Shown: piece by piece, positions 32,417-41,397 of the stretch
How the letters are laid out: each line of letters begins with the position of its first letter
Position numbering within the stretch: position 1 is the stretch's first letter
DNA from: Candidatus Omnitrophica bacterium UBA6210
GTDB taxonomy: Bacteria; Omnitrophota; Gorgyraeia; Velamenicoccales; Velamenicoccaceae
NCBI GenBank assembly: GCA_002421805.1
Contig: DISM01000005.1
Location: forward strand, 180,631 to 244,630
Length of the DNA stretch: 64,000 nucleotides
Direction: 5' to 3'
Translations under genes and position numbers: made by a program
Notes under the pieces: model-generated
Told to the model about the DNA's origin: nothing
Databases searched by the model: none
What the model saw: only the letters and a program-made list of their open reading frames with translations

Positions 32417-32950
32417 ATGATTTTTAAAGAAACTAGATTTAATGGCGTCTATCTTATTTATTTGGAAAAAATAAATGATGACCGGGGGTTCTTTGCGCGG
32501 ACATATTGTGAAAAGGAGTTTGTGGCCCAGAAGATATGTTTTCCAATTAGACAGTCCAGCATTTCATTTAATAAAAGGAAAGGTACGTTACGAGGTATGC
32601 ATTACCAGATATTTCCTCATGAAGAAGCAAAGATAATCAGTTGTCTTCACGGTTCGATATATGATGTGGTTGTGGACCTAAGAATAGATTCTCCTACCTA
32701 CGGCCAGTGGATCGCTTTTGCTATGAATGCTCAGGATTTCCCCATGATTTATGTGCCTAAAGGATGCGCACACGGTTTCCAGACTTTAGAAGATGATACA
32801 GTTGTTTTATACTGGATGTCTGAATTTTACCATCCGGAATCGGCATGTGGTTTTAGATGGAATGATCCTTTATTTGATATTCAATGGCCCAAGATCAAAA
32901 AAAGAATCATTTCGGCCAAAGATCAGCAATATGCGGATTTTATGTTATGA
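32417..32950 (+). CDS. dTDP-4-dehydrorhamnose 3,5-epimerase family protein
   Basis: 177 residues of the RmlC cupin family: DDRGFFARTYCEKEF, GTLRGMHYQIFPHEEAKII with the catalytic histidine, GSIYDVVVDLR, YVPKGCAHGFQTLEDD. In dTDP-rhamnose loci it epimerises C3 and C5, and relatives such as NovW act at one carbon after C-methylation. No RmlA, RmlB or RmlD gene is near, so its substrate here is probably the C-methylated CDP-4-keto sugar. Start ATG 32417 directly follows the upstream stop. Confidence 0.9.
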   Translation: MIFKETRFNGVYLIYLEKINDDRGFFARTYCEKEFVAQKICFPIRQSSISFNKRKGTLRGMHYQIFPHEEAKIISCLHGSIYDVVVDLRIDSPTYGQWIAFAMNAQDFPMIYVPKGCAHGFQTLEDDTVVLYWMSEFYHPESACGFRWNDPLFDIQWPKIKKRIISAKDQQYADFML

Positions 32951-33858
32951 AAAAGATCTTAGTTTCTGGTGCAGAAGGATTTATTGGAAGGCATGTACTT
33001 GATGTTTTGCAGTCTCGAGGCACCTATGAAATTCATGCTGTCAGATGCAAAAGGTCATATCGTAAGGTTGCTGGAATACGGTGGCATCAAGCCGATTTGT
33101 TAGATGCCGGTCAGACTGCAAAACTCATTAAGGATACCCGTCCTGATTTTCTGTTGCACTTTGCCTGGTGCACGAAACCAAAAGAATATTGGACATCCGA
33201 GCAGAATCGCTTATGGGAGAATGCGAGCATTGATCTTGCGGAGAGATTTTACGAAAATGGCGGAAAAAAAATGGTTGGAGCAGGGACATGTGCTGAATAT
33301 AAGTGGAGTTCCGATGTTTTTTTTGAACAAGAAACTCCACTTCAACCCGCCACTCTTTATGGCCAATGTAAATCGCGGGTTGCCTCTTTTCTAGAGCAAT
33401 ATTCCAGAAAACATGGCGTTTATAGCGCCTGGGGTCGAATCTTTTTCGTCTATGGCCCTTACGAAGACCCCTGTCGATTTGTTCCATCGATTATGCGTTC
33501 ATTATTAGAGAATAAGCCGGCACTATGCACTCACGGTACACAGTGTCGGGATTTTTTGTATGTGAAAGATGTAGCATCGGCGTTTGTGGCTTTATTGGAA
33601 AGCGACGTCATCGGTGCGGTTAACATTTCTTCTGGGCAGCCGGTTGTTTTAAAGGACGTGATTTATAGAATTGCAGATATGTTGCATCGGCGTGAACTTA
33701 TTCAGTTGGGTTCGTTAGCGGCTCCAAAAAATGAAACACGTCAAATCGTAGGCGATAATCATCGATTAACGGATGAAGTCGGGTGGCGACCGGGTTATGA
33801 TTTGGAAACTGGATTGGCACAAACAATGCTTTACTGGAGAAAAATGAGGGAGAAATGA
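32947..33858 (+). CDS. NAD(P)-dependent sugar-nucleotide reductase/epimerase
   Basis: 303 residues of the extended SDR family. ILVSGAEGFIGRHVLDVL binds NAD(P), DFLLHFAW follows, YGQCKSRVASFLEQY holds the Y-x3-K pair, and FVYGPYEDPCRFVPSIM the substrate side. As the last sugar-modifying gene of the CDP branch it probably reduces the 4-keto group (compare NovS or RmlD). ATG 32947 overlaps the previous TGA by 4 bp; an upstream in-frame ATG at 32884 lies within the epimerase gene. Confidence 0.85.
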   Translation: MKKILVSGAEGFIGRHVLDVLQSRGTYEIHAVRCKRSYRKVAGIRWHQADLLDAGQTAKLIKDTRPDFLLHFAWCTKPKEYWTSEQNRLWENASIDLAERFYENGGKKMVGAGTCAEYKWSSDVFFEQETPLQPATLYGQCKSRVASFLEQYSRKHGVYSAWGRIFFVYGPYEDPCRFVPSIMRSLLENKPALCTHGTQCRDFLYVKDVASAFVALLESDVIGAVNISSGQPVVLKDVIYRIADMLHRRELIQLGSLAAPKNETRQIVGDNHRLTDEVGWRPGYDLETGLAQTMLYWRKMREK

Positions 33859-34619
33859 AAATAATTATCGATACAAAAGCGAAAATTATATCGGAAGAAA
33901 CGGAGGGGCGGGTGCGCCATTTCAGTCTTTATAGCGATGAGGCTTTTGAGCTCTTATCGCGTCAGTGGATTCGAGTGGGCTGGAATCAGAAATACCCGTA
34001 TACCTTTAGCTGGATGGGGCGGCCCATTATTCAAATCCCCGAAGATATCATTCGCGCCCAGGAGGTTATTTTCCGCATTAAACCCGATATCATCGTTGAG
34101 ACAGGTATCGCGCATGGAGGGTCGCTAATTTTTTATGCCAGCCTGTGTAAAATAATGGGAAAAGGAAAGATTATTGGCGTGGATATCGAAATACGGCCGC
34201 ATAACAGGAATGCTATCGAACAGCATGAGCTTTATCCCTTCATCAGTCTTGTTGAGGGGGATTCCACAGATCCAAAAATTGTCAGCCAGGTGGGGGGATT
34301 AATTCAGCGGAACGAAAAGGTCATGATTTTTCTCGATTCAAATCATACGAAACAGCATGTTTTTAAAGAGTTGATGCTTTATGGGGGTTTTGTAACACCG
34401 GGATCTTATATTGTTGTTGCTGATGGCATCATGAAGGACCTTGGTGATGTACCACGAGGGAATCCTTCCTGGCGGACGGACAATCCGATAGAGGCCATCA
34501 TGGAATTCACAAAACAACACAAAGACTTCGTGATAGAAGAACCCGAGCGGATTTTTAATGAAAGCAGTTTAACGACTAATGTTACACACTGGCCTTGTGC
34601 CTGGTTGAGAAAAAGATGA
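33855..34619 (+). CDS. CmcI-like (cephalosporin hydroxylase family) SAM methyltransferase
   Basis: 254 residues. IIVETGIAHGGSLIFYASLC is the SAM-binding strand-loop of the CmcI/rhamnosyl O-methyltransferase family, GKIIGVDIEIRPHN and LVEGDSTDPKIV continue it, and FLDSNHTKQHVFKELMLY with YIVVADGIMKDLG gives the metal-binding aspartates. Family members O-methylate sugars in polysaccharides or glycolipids. It probably decorates the branched deoxyhexose or a neighbouring residue. Overlaps on both sides (ATGA). Confidence 0.85.
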   Translation: MKIIIDTKAKIISEETEGRVRHFSLYSDEAFELLSRQWIRVGWNQKYPYTFSWMGRPIIQIPEDIIRAQEVIFRIKPDIIVETGIAHGGSLIFYASLCKIMGKGKIIGVDIEIRPHNRNAIEQHELYPFISLVEGDSTDPKIVSQVGGLIQRNEKVMIFLDSNHTKQHVFKELMLYGGFVTPGSYIVVADGIMKDLGDVPRGNPSWRTDNPIEAIMEFTKQHKDFVIEEPERIFNESSLTTNVTHWPCAWLRKR

Positions 34620-36133
34620 ACTTAGTAAAGAAAAATATCGTTGCTAATTTTGTAGGGAATATTTGGTATGCGATCATCAACTTGGCATTTATTCCTCTCT
34701 TTGTTAAATTTCTTGGAGTAGAAGCTTATGGACTGATTGGTATTTTTGTTACGCTGCAGGCATTATTTGTTCTTTTGGACATGGGATTGAGTTCCACGGT
34801 AACCCGAGAAATGGCCCGTCTTTCTGTATCGACCGGCAAAGAACAGGAAACGAGTGACTTGGTCCATTCTCTGGAGCTGATTTATTGGGGAATGGCCGTT
34901 TTGATCGGGATAGCCGTCGTAACGCTTTCGCCTCTTATGGCACAGCATTGGGTCAAGGCGAGCCAGCTGTCTGCTAAAACTATTGAGCAGACATTAAGAA
35001 TCATGGGATTGTCGTTGGTCCTACAATGGCCATCTTCTTTTTATACAGGAGGATTAACAGGTCTCCAACGGCAGGTTCTTATCAATGGAATCAAAATCGG
35101 AATAGCGACTTTAAATGGCGTTGGTGCTATTTTAATTTTGTGGTTAATCGCTCCAACGATAAAGGCCTTTTTCTTGTGGCAAATTGTCATGGGAATAGTA
35201 AACACAGGTCTCTTGCGTTTCTTTCTATGGCGGTGCCTAACCCACACAGTAAAAAAACCTGTCTTCAAGAAATCGCTTCTCGTTGGTATATGGAAATTTG
35301 CTGCGGGTATGAGCGGAGTAACGTTTTTGGGAACAATACTTTCTCAGATTGATAAGATTGTCCTGAGCAAATTGCTTTCTCTGGAAATGTTCGGTTACTA
35401 TATGCTGGCGGCAGCCGTCGCCATGTCTCTGTACCGCCTTATTGGACCAGTTTTTTTTGCCGTGTATCCGAGATTTATCCAGCTAGTTTCTCTGGCTGAC
35501 CAGGATGGATTAAAAAAATTTTATCATAAAAGCTGTCAATTTATGTCAGTACTCGTTTTGCCGGTTGCTACCATGATTGCAATGTTTTCTTACCAGATCA
35601 TGCTTATTTGGACTCAAGATGTATTAACAGCCAACAAAACGTATCTCCTTGTTAGTATTCTGATTTGCGGAACGGCCTTAAATGGATTGATGAATATTCC
35701 TTATGCCCTGCAATTAGCCTATGGATGGACAAGTTTAGCTTTATTCACCAATTTGATCAGTATGATTCTGTTGATACCGATGATACTATGGATGACCCAC
35801 AAATATGGAGCCGTGGGTGGGGCGAGCACATGGTTAATACTTAATGTGGGATATTTTATTTTTGTTATTCATTTCATGCACAGGCGTTTATTACATCACG
35901 AAAAACGGCTATGGTATACGCAAGACGTGGCCTTGCCGTTGTTTGCAAGTCTGGTTATTGCGGGTATTGGTCGCCTTTTGGTAGGCGGTTTGATGTCGAA
36001 TGCTATGGCGATCTTTTCCATCACCATGATTTATTTAGTAGCATTGGTGGCGGCAGCTATGATAACAACGACGACAAGGGCATGGTTGGTGACCCTGTGT
36101 TCAAATCTCAAAAAACAAATAATCGATAGATAA
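34616..36133 (+). CDS. Wzx-type oligosaccharide flippase
   Basis: 505 residues with about 12-14 membrane helices, belonging to the MOP/PST exporter family. NIVANFVGNIWYAIINLAFIPLFVKFLG at the N-terminus and GIWKFAAGMSGVTFLGTILSQIDKIVLSKLLSLEMFGYYMLA in the middle are characteristic. It would flip lipid-linked repeat units to the periplasm. ATG 34616 overlaps the previous stop. Flanking sugar-nucleotide and glycosyltransferase genes support a Wzx/Wzy pathway. Confidence 0.92.
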   Translation: MNLVKKNIVANFVGNIWYAIINLAFIPLFVKFLGVEAYGLIGIFVTLQALFVLLDMGLSSTVTREMARLSVSTGKEQETSDLVHSLELIYWGMAVLIGIAVVTLSPLMAQHWVKASQLSAKTIEQTLRIMGLSLVLQWPSSFYTGGLTGLQRQVLINGIKIGIATLNGVGAILILWLIAPTIKAFFLWQIVMGIVNTGLLRFFLWRCLTHTVKKPVFKKSLLVGIWKFAAGMSGVTFLGTILSQIDKIVLSKLLSLEMFGYYMLAAAVAMSLYRLIGPVFFAVYPRFIQLVSLADQDGLKKFYHKSCQFMSVLVLPVATMIAMFSYQIMLIWTQDVLTANKTYLLVSILICGTALNGLMNIPYALQLAYGWTSLALFTNLISMILLIPMILWMTHKYGAVGGASTWLILNVGYFIFVIHFMHRRLLHHEKRLWYTQDVALPLFASLVIAGIGRLLVGGLMSNAMAIFSITMIYLVALVAAAMITTTTRAWLVTLCSNLKKQIIDR

Positions 36134-36152
36134 AAACAGTATCTCGAATACT

Positions 36153-37352
36153 ATGCCCCAAACATCCGTTAAATTCACAGTTATCATTCCAACGAGAGAA
36201 AGGGCTAATACGCTCTATCATTGTTTGCGTACAGTTACCGCTCAAGACTACGGGAATTTAACCATTCTTGTTAGCGATAATAATAGTCAGGATAATACGC
36301 GTGATGTTGTTTTGTCATTTTCTGACCCCCGAATCAAGTATATTAATACCACTCAACGCATCAGTATGTCGCATAATTTTGAATTTGCACTCCAGCATGT
36401 CCAAGATGGTTGGGTGACAGTGATGGGGGATGACGATGGTTTGCTGCCGGGAGCATTAAGGACGGTAGCTGATGCTATCGGAAAAAGCAAATCTCAGGCG
36501 TTGATATCGCGGCTCTGTATTTATAATTGGCCGGACAGCGAAATTGCCAGGAATACCCTGGTTGTTCCTTTATCTTCCGGCATTGAATTAAGAGATACGC
36601 GGCCATGGCTTAATAAACTTATGCAGGGAGAAGCGAATTATTCCGATTTGCCGTATTTATATACGGGAGGTTTTGTTAATAGCGCGATTATTAAGCGGGC
36701 ACATGGCGCAGATGGTCAATTCTATCATTCGCTGAATCCCGATGTTTATTCAGCTATCGCCCTAGCTTCAGTATTGGATCGTTATGCGGTATTGCTGGAG
36801 CCAATAGCTGTTGGTGGGACATCTTCATATAGCACGGGGGCTTCGAATTTTTATTTTCAGAGGAACACCGATTCAGTCCAGAAATTCTTTTCGGAGGACA
36901 ATATACCATTTCATCAGAAGCTGCCAAATGGGGAGCTATATAAGTCCCTTCCCATCATGATCTATGAATGCTATCTTCAGTCTGAGCATCTGCATCATGA
37001 TTTTCTGAAAATATATCTGGAGGATCAACTGGGCCTTGCATTATCAAGAGCAACGCCGCGCAACTATAGGAATCTCAGAAATTTTTGTCAAGACATTGCT
37101 TCCAAGCATGGTGTTGCAATGAACATTGTCGATCGTAAGGCCAATCTTTTCAAAAGGCGATTGTGTTGGCATCGTCTCCGAAAAATATACTGGCATTTAT
37201 TCAAACAACGCGTTATTTCTTGTGATAAGTTCAGTGTTGAAGACGTCTATGGGGCCTCCATTTTAGCTAAGACCATTTTTCTTCTGGATACACAATATAA
37301 TCACAAAACATGGAATAATTTACGCCGATTGTTGGACAGATTTTCCATATAA
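36153..37352 (+). CDS. Family 2 glycosyltransferase
   Basis: 399 residues. The GT-A N-terminus shows FTVIIPTRERANTLYHCLRTVTAQDY, ILVSDNNSQDNTRDVV and VTVMGDDDGLLPGAL, where DDD stands for the metal-binding D-x-D. The C-terminal 200 residues have no motif I know. No clear Shine-Dalgarno precedes ATG 36153. Acceptor and donor cannot be read; context says O-antigen-type repeat unit. Confidence 0.88.
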   Translation: MPQTSVKFTVIIPTRERANTLYHCLRTVTAQDYGNLTILVSDNNSQDNTRDVVLSFSDPRIKYINTTQRISMSHNFEFALQHVQDGWVTVMGDDDGLLPGALRTVADAIGKSKSQALISRLCIYNWPDSEIARNTLVVPLSSGIELRDTRPWLNKLMQGEANYSDLPYLYTGGFVNSAIIKRAHGADGQFYHSLNPDVYSAIALASVLDRYAVLLEPIAVGGTSSYSTGASNFYFQRNTDSVQKFFSEDNIPFHQKLPNGELYKSLPIMIYECYLQSEHLHHDFLKIYLEDQLGLALSRATPRNYRNLRNFCQDIASKHGVAMNIVDRKANLFKRRLCWHRLRKIYWHLFKQRVISCDKFSVEDVYGASILAKTIFLLDTQYNHKTWNNLRRLLDRFSI

Positions 37353-37377
37353 GGGTTAAATAGGCCTTAGATTAAAT

Positions 37378-38772
37378 ATGCGATTATTGCTTGTAAATTG
37401 TTTGAATTTAGACGAGGGGATGCGTGTTGCAGAGAATTCCGGTGAGCACTTAGGAATTCTGTATCTTGCCTCGTCTCTTAGACAGAATTTTTCTGAAAGC
37501 GATTTAAACATCAGGGTTTCTTATTCGCTTAACGATTCGCTTCTAGATGAATATAAGCCAGATATCGTTGGGCTGTCGTCTGTTTCGCAAAATTATTATG
37601 TGGCACAGAGATATGCACAAGTCTGCAAAAAACACGGGATAACCGTCATGATAGGAGGCGTTCATATCTCAACATTACCACATACCTTGTCAAAAGATAT
37701 GGATGTGGGAATTATGTATGAAGGAGAGCATACTATCATTGATCTTATACAGCTTTTTTTACAAAAAAAGGAATTTTTGAAAGATAATCTTAGGACAATT
37801 AAAGGACTCGTTTTTTATGACAACGAAAGCTTGGTAAAGACAGAACGACGAAATCCAATTAAAAACCTGGACAGTTTGGCATTTCCAGCAAGAGAATTAT
37901 ATAATCATCCTAAAAGAGGAATTCTTACATCAAGGGGATGTCCTTATGATTGCACATTTTGTTTTTCAAAGCCTTTTTGGGGCAAGCCAAGATTTTTTTC
38001 TGCCGAATATGTAATCAAAGAAATAAATGAAGTTTTTGAAAAATTCAAAGTCACGAAAATTTCTTTTTATGACGATCTTTTTATAGCTGATTTACAAAGA
38101 TTCAAGAAAATCGTTTTATACATCCGTGAGTCTGGATTGCATAAAAAAATGTCATTTAGTTGCACCGTGAGGCCAAATTTAGTAACTGAAGAGATAGCCA
38201 TATTACTCAAAAGTATGCATGTTACCAACGTTTTTATGGGCATAGAATCCGGGAATCAGAGAATTTTGAAATATTTGAAAAAGGATGCATGCAGTGTTGA
38301 ACAAAATTATGCAGCGATTAAAATTCTAAAGAAATATGGAATTATTACAGATGCTGGTTTCATTATTGGATCTCCAGACGAAACAACGAAGGAAATTATG
38401 GATACGTATCGGTTTATACGAAAATCCGGAATTGATTTTATTTCTCCATTAATTTTAACGCCTTTGCCGGGAACACCTATATGGGAATTCGCCAAAATCA
38501 AAGGTTTTGTTTCTGACAATATGGACTGGAGTATTCTAAGGGAAGAATTTGACGAGATGGCCGCGCGTCATATCGTTTTATCTGAGAAAATCAATAGGAA
38601 CGAACTCTATCGTTTATATATGTTATTCAAAAGGGAACAAAAAAGGAAAATTATTAGTTTTGGCATAAAGCATCCTTTAAAATCCTTGAGTGGGTTGTGG
38701 CGTTTTCTTAGGAGACAGTCGCATTACATCGGTATTTTAAACGAAAAAAGGTCTGAGAATCTTCACGTGTAG
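37378..38772 (+). CDS. B12-binding-domain radical SAM protein
   Basis: 464 residues. The N-terminal Rossmann part (GEHLGILYLASSLRQ, IVGLSSVSQNYYVAQRY, ITVMIGGVHISTLP) is the cobalamin-binding-type domain; no D-x-H-x2-G motif for cobalt ligation is seen. The radical SAM core has GCPYDCTFC with cluster ligands C188, C192 and C195, FYDDLF, GIESGNQRILK and LTPLPGTPIWE. Such enzymes methylate or rearrange unactivated carbons in lipids, sugars and cofactors. It lies alone among glycan genes and is AT-rich; the substrate is unknown. Confidence 0.88.
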   Translation: MRLLLVNCLNLDEGMRVAENSGEHLGILYLASSLRQNFSESDLNIRVSYSLNDSLLDEYKPDIVGLSSVSQNYYVAQRYAQVCKKHGITVMIGGVHISTLPHTLSKDMDVGIMYEGEHTIIDLIQLFLQKKEFLKDNLRTIKGLVFYDNESLVKTERRNPIKNLDSLAFPARELYNHPKRGILTSRGCPYDCTFCFSKPFWGKPRFFSAEYVIKEINEVFEKFKVTKISFYDDLFIADLQRFKKIVLYIRESGLHKKMSFSCTVRPNLVTEEIAILLKSMHVTNVFMGIESGNQRILKYLKKDACSVEQNYAAIKILKKYGIITDAGFIIGSPDETTKEIMDTYRFIRKSGIDFISPLILTPLPGTPIWEFAKIKGFVSDNMDWSILREEFDEMAARHIVLSEKINRNELYRLYMLFKREQKRKIISFGIKHPLKSLSGLWRFLRRQSHYIGILNEKRSENLHV

Positions 38773-38788
38773 GAATATTTTTTTCATT

Positions 38789-40159
38789 ATGACAAGCATC
38801 GAATTCATAATTTCATTGATAGTTTTTTTTCTTCCCTATACAGACAGCCTGGTTTTCCACGTTGGTTTCCCTTTAAAAGTTTATGAAATATTAAGCATTC
38901 CTTTATTTTTTTTCGTTTGCCTGCGTTTTTATAGAATTAAAAAATTCGATATTAATATTTCAATATTGGAGAAAAATATCTACTTGATACTTTTAATATT
39001 CTTTGTTTGGTATGCTCTGACAGGAATTATGGGGGTTTGGCATTTAAAAAATATGGTTCTACCAACCTGGGCTATTGGTAGGTTTGCTCCGACTTCTTCT
39101 GTTTTCTTTAAAATTTTGTATTTTATGTTAAATTTATTTATATTTTTTTCTGTGACTACCTGCATCAGAAGTAAAGATAGTTTCTTAAGAATTGTACGTG
39201 TGTGGATTTTCTCAAGCTTTACCATATCGCTTTATGCCATTTATTTATTTTTTGGATCCCTCTATCGTTGGCATCTTTTTTTTCTGCCAGGCACAAAAGA
39301 TATGCAATATCTTCAAGTCTCATGGTTAGGTACATTTATACGTAATGCGACTTTTAAAGAGGGGAATATATTTGGTGGCTATATGTTAGCTTCTCTGGCG
39401 ATGATTCTGCCTTTGTTTTTTGTCGAAGATCATGAAAGGAAACCGTTTTCGTTATTTTTTGTTTATTTTATTTTTTTTATACATATTTTCGCATTGTTTA
39501 TTTCGTATTCAACGATTGCTATTCTTGCTTTGTTTTTTATTTTTCTGCTTTTTTTTATAGCTACTCATAAACAGAATTTTAGGATTTATTCAAAAAAGTT
39601 TTATACAAAAATGCTCTCTCTGCTAGCTATCATTCTTCTCGTTTTTTTCATTTTCGGAGATCAGCACCTAATCTACCAAAAACTCATCGGCAAGGATCCT
39701 TTTTGGAGCTTTTCAAGAAAAGATAGAACGAATATGGCATTAACAGCTGTAAGAATTGCTGACAAAAATTTGTTATTCGGAATTGGAGCAACTAATTATG
39801 GTTTTTATTACAATGATTTCTCTGAAATTGGGATGAAAGATTCCATTAACAAAAGAATCCCAGGCAATATATATGTTGAAATACTGTGTGAATCAGGCAT
39901 AGTCGGTTTGTCACTTTTTTTATGTTCAATCATAAGCATAATAATGTTTTTTCTAATAAAAAAAGGGGGTCTTGACGAAAATTTAAGACATATTCCCAAT
40001 GGTCTATTTTGTGGATTTTTAGGCATGCTTTTCATTTTCCTTGCCTTTCCAACCTTTACATTAACATTCTATTGGGTTTTACTGGGTTTCTTGATTAGTT
40101 CATTGAAAGTGCTGACAAATCCCCAGAATCGTTTAGAAACAGAAACAACGAGGCTTTAA
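38789..40159 (+). CDS. O-antigen polymerase/ligase-like membrane protein (Wzy/WaaL type, copy 1)
   Basis: 456 residues, about 11-12 transmembrane helices, very AT-rich. The long periplasmic loop region ends with RKDRTNMALTAVRIADKNLLFGIGATNYG and GNIYVEILCESGIVGLSLFL, which matches the Wzy_C pattern of O-antigen polymerases and ligases. Since a second member lies at 43221-44420, one is probably the polymerase and the other the ligase; I cannot tell which. Confidence 0.8.
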   Translation: MTSIEFIISLIVFFLPYTDSLVFHVGFPLKVYEILSIPLFFFVCLRFYRIKKFDINISILEKNIYLILLIFFVWYALTGIMGVWHLKNMVLPTWAIGRFAPTSSVFFKILYFMLNLFIFFSVTTCIRSKDSFLRIVRVWIFSSFTISLYAIYLFFGSLYRWHLFFLPGTKDMQYLQVSWLGTFIRNATFKEGNIFGGYMLASLAMILPLFFVEDHERKPFSLFFVYFIFFIHIFALFISYSTIAILALFFIFLLFFIATHKQNFRIYSKKFYTKMLSLLAIILLVFFIFGDQHLIYQKLIGKDPFWSFSRKDRTNMALTAVRIADKNLLFGIGATNYGFYYNDFSEIGMKDSINKRIPGNIYVEILCESGIVGLSLFLCSIISIIMFFLIKKGGLDENLRHIPNGLFCGFLGMLFIFLAFPTFTLTFYWVLLGFLISSLKVLTNPQNRLETETTRL

Positions 40160-40212
40160 TTTTTTGACTCAGTTTCAGAGACTCGGTCAACATAAAGATG
40201 TAACGTTTTACT

Positions 40213-41397
40213 ATGTATTTTTTTAAAAAACACTTATTTGTTTTATTTGTTAAATTTAATGATTATGTTGGTCGATTGTTTTACCATAAACAAAAACGAA
40301 TTTTTTCTTATCCAAAAAAAATTTTTATATCAGAAATTGGGCATATTGGCGATTTAATATTTTCAACACCCATTTTTCGCATTATCAAGAATAACTTTCC
40401 TCATAGTCAATTGTGCGTTTTGGTTAATCCTGCAGCACGACCGATATTGGAAGAGAATCCTTATATAGATAAAATCATAACATATGATCATTTTCGTCTT
40501 TCAAGAGCCGGGCATTTTCTTTTTAAAAAAATATACCGTACGATTCGTGATTATCGATGTCTAATTAATTATTTGCGTGCGAGTAGTTTCGATTTGGGCC
40601 TGGATTTGCGTCATTTTTATCCCACGACAATTCATCTGATGGTTGATGGCGGCGTCAATTTTGTTGCAGGGTTTGGAAATAGAGGGCACAGTTATCTTTT
40701 GGATCAACAATTGAATTTATGCCCAGACATGCATGAAGTGGAACAGAAGGTTAATACTCTGGCGCAATTGGGTCTCAAGGTGCCTTCTCGAGAGAGTATT
40801 GCATTGGAACTTTTTGTGGATGAAGGGTCCGTCAAAAAGATACGCGATTTGCTGTTCTCGAAGGGGGTAAAATCTGATGAGACCGTTTGTGTGATCCATC
40901 CGGGTTGCGGGCAACAGGCGAGACTTTGGTTCAACGAAAGATGGGCCGGAGTGGCTGATTTTTTGATGAAGCGATCCATTAGGATCATATTTGCGGGAGG
41001 CGTCAACGAAAAACCCTTGATAGAGGATATCAAAAATATACTTGGTCCTGAAAAGCGCTTTTTGGATGTCAGTGGGATGCTTTCTCTAAAAGAGCTAGCG
41101 GTCTTGATTAAAACGGTCGATTTTTTCATTGGACTTGAATCGGCCCCTTCCCATATCGCCGCTGCTGTCGGGACGCCGGTGATTTCGCTTTATTCTGGAA
41201 CGACCAGGACAAGCCAATGGAAACCATGGGGAAACCGCGTATTTGTCATTACCAAGGATTTGGCGTGCGCGCCATGTTATAACCCTTTAGGGTGCCGCTC
41301 GATGTCATGTCTCAGGGATATCAAGGTCGAAGACGTCATTGAAGTCATTAGGAAAGGAATCTTTCCGGAACTGAAAAAGAGCCGAGAGGATGCCTAA
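40213..41397 (+). CDS. Glycosyltransferase family 9 (heptosyltransferase-like)
   Basis: 394 residues. EIGHIGDLIFSTPIFRIIK is the family 9 N-terminal block (GDxxxxTP), CVIHPGCGQQARLWFNERW the start of the second lobe, and FFIGLESAPSHIAAAVGTPVISLYSGTTRTSQWKPWG the nucleotide-sugar-binding region. Family members add heptose or other sugars to LPS cores. The first 30 codons are AT-rich like the upstream genes, while the second half is nearer to the window average, so this gene marks the right edge of the AT-rich segment. Confidence 0.9.
   Translation: MYFFKKHLFVLFVKFNDYVGRLFYHKQKRIFSYPKKIFISEIGHIGDLIFSTPIFRIIKNNFPHSQLCVLVNPAARPILEENPYIDKIITYDHFRLSRAGHFLFKKIYRTIRDYRCLINYLRASSFDLGLDLRHFYPTTIHLMVDGGVNFVAGFGNRGHSYLLDQQLNLCPDMHEVEQKVNTLAQLGLKVPSRESIALELFVDEGSVKKIRDLLFSKGVKSDETVCVIHPGCGQQARLWFNERWAGVADFLMKRSIRIIFAGGVNEKPLIEDIKNILGPEKRFLDVSGMLSLKELAVLIKTVDFFIGLESAPSHIAAAVGTPVISLYSGTTRTSQWKPWGNRVFVITKDLACAPCYNPLGCRSMSCLRDIKVEDVIEVIRKGIFPELKKSREDA

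Noticed and set aside
29390..32950. Standard dTDP-rhamnose pathway because of the RmlC-like gene
   Set aside because: No RmlA, RmlB or RmlD is nearby; the nucleotidyltransferase and dehydratase are of the CDP-glucose type.
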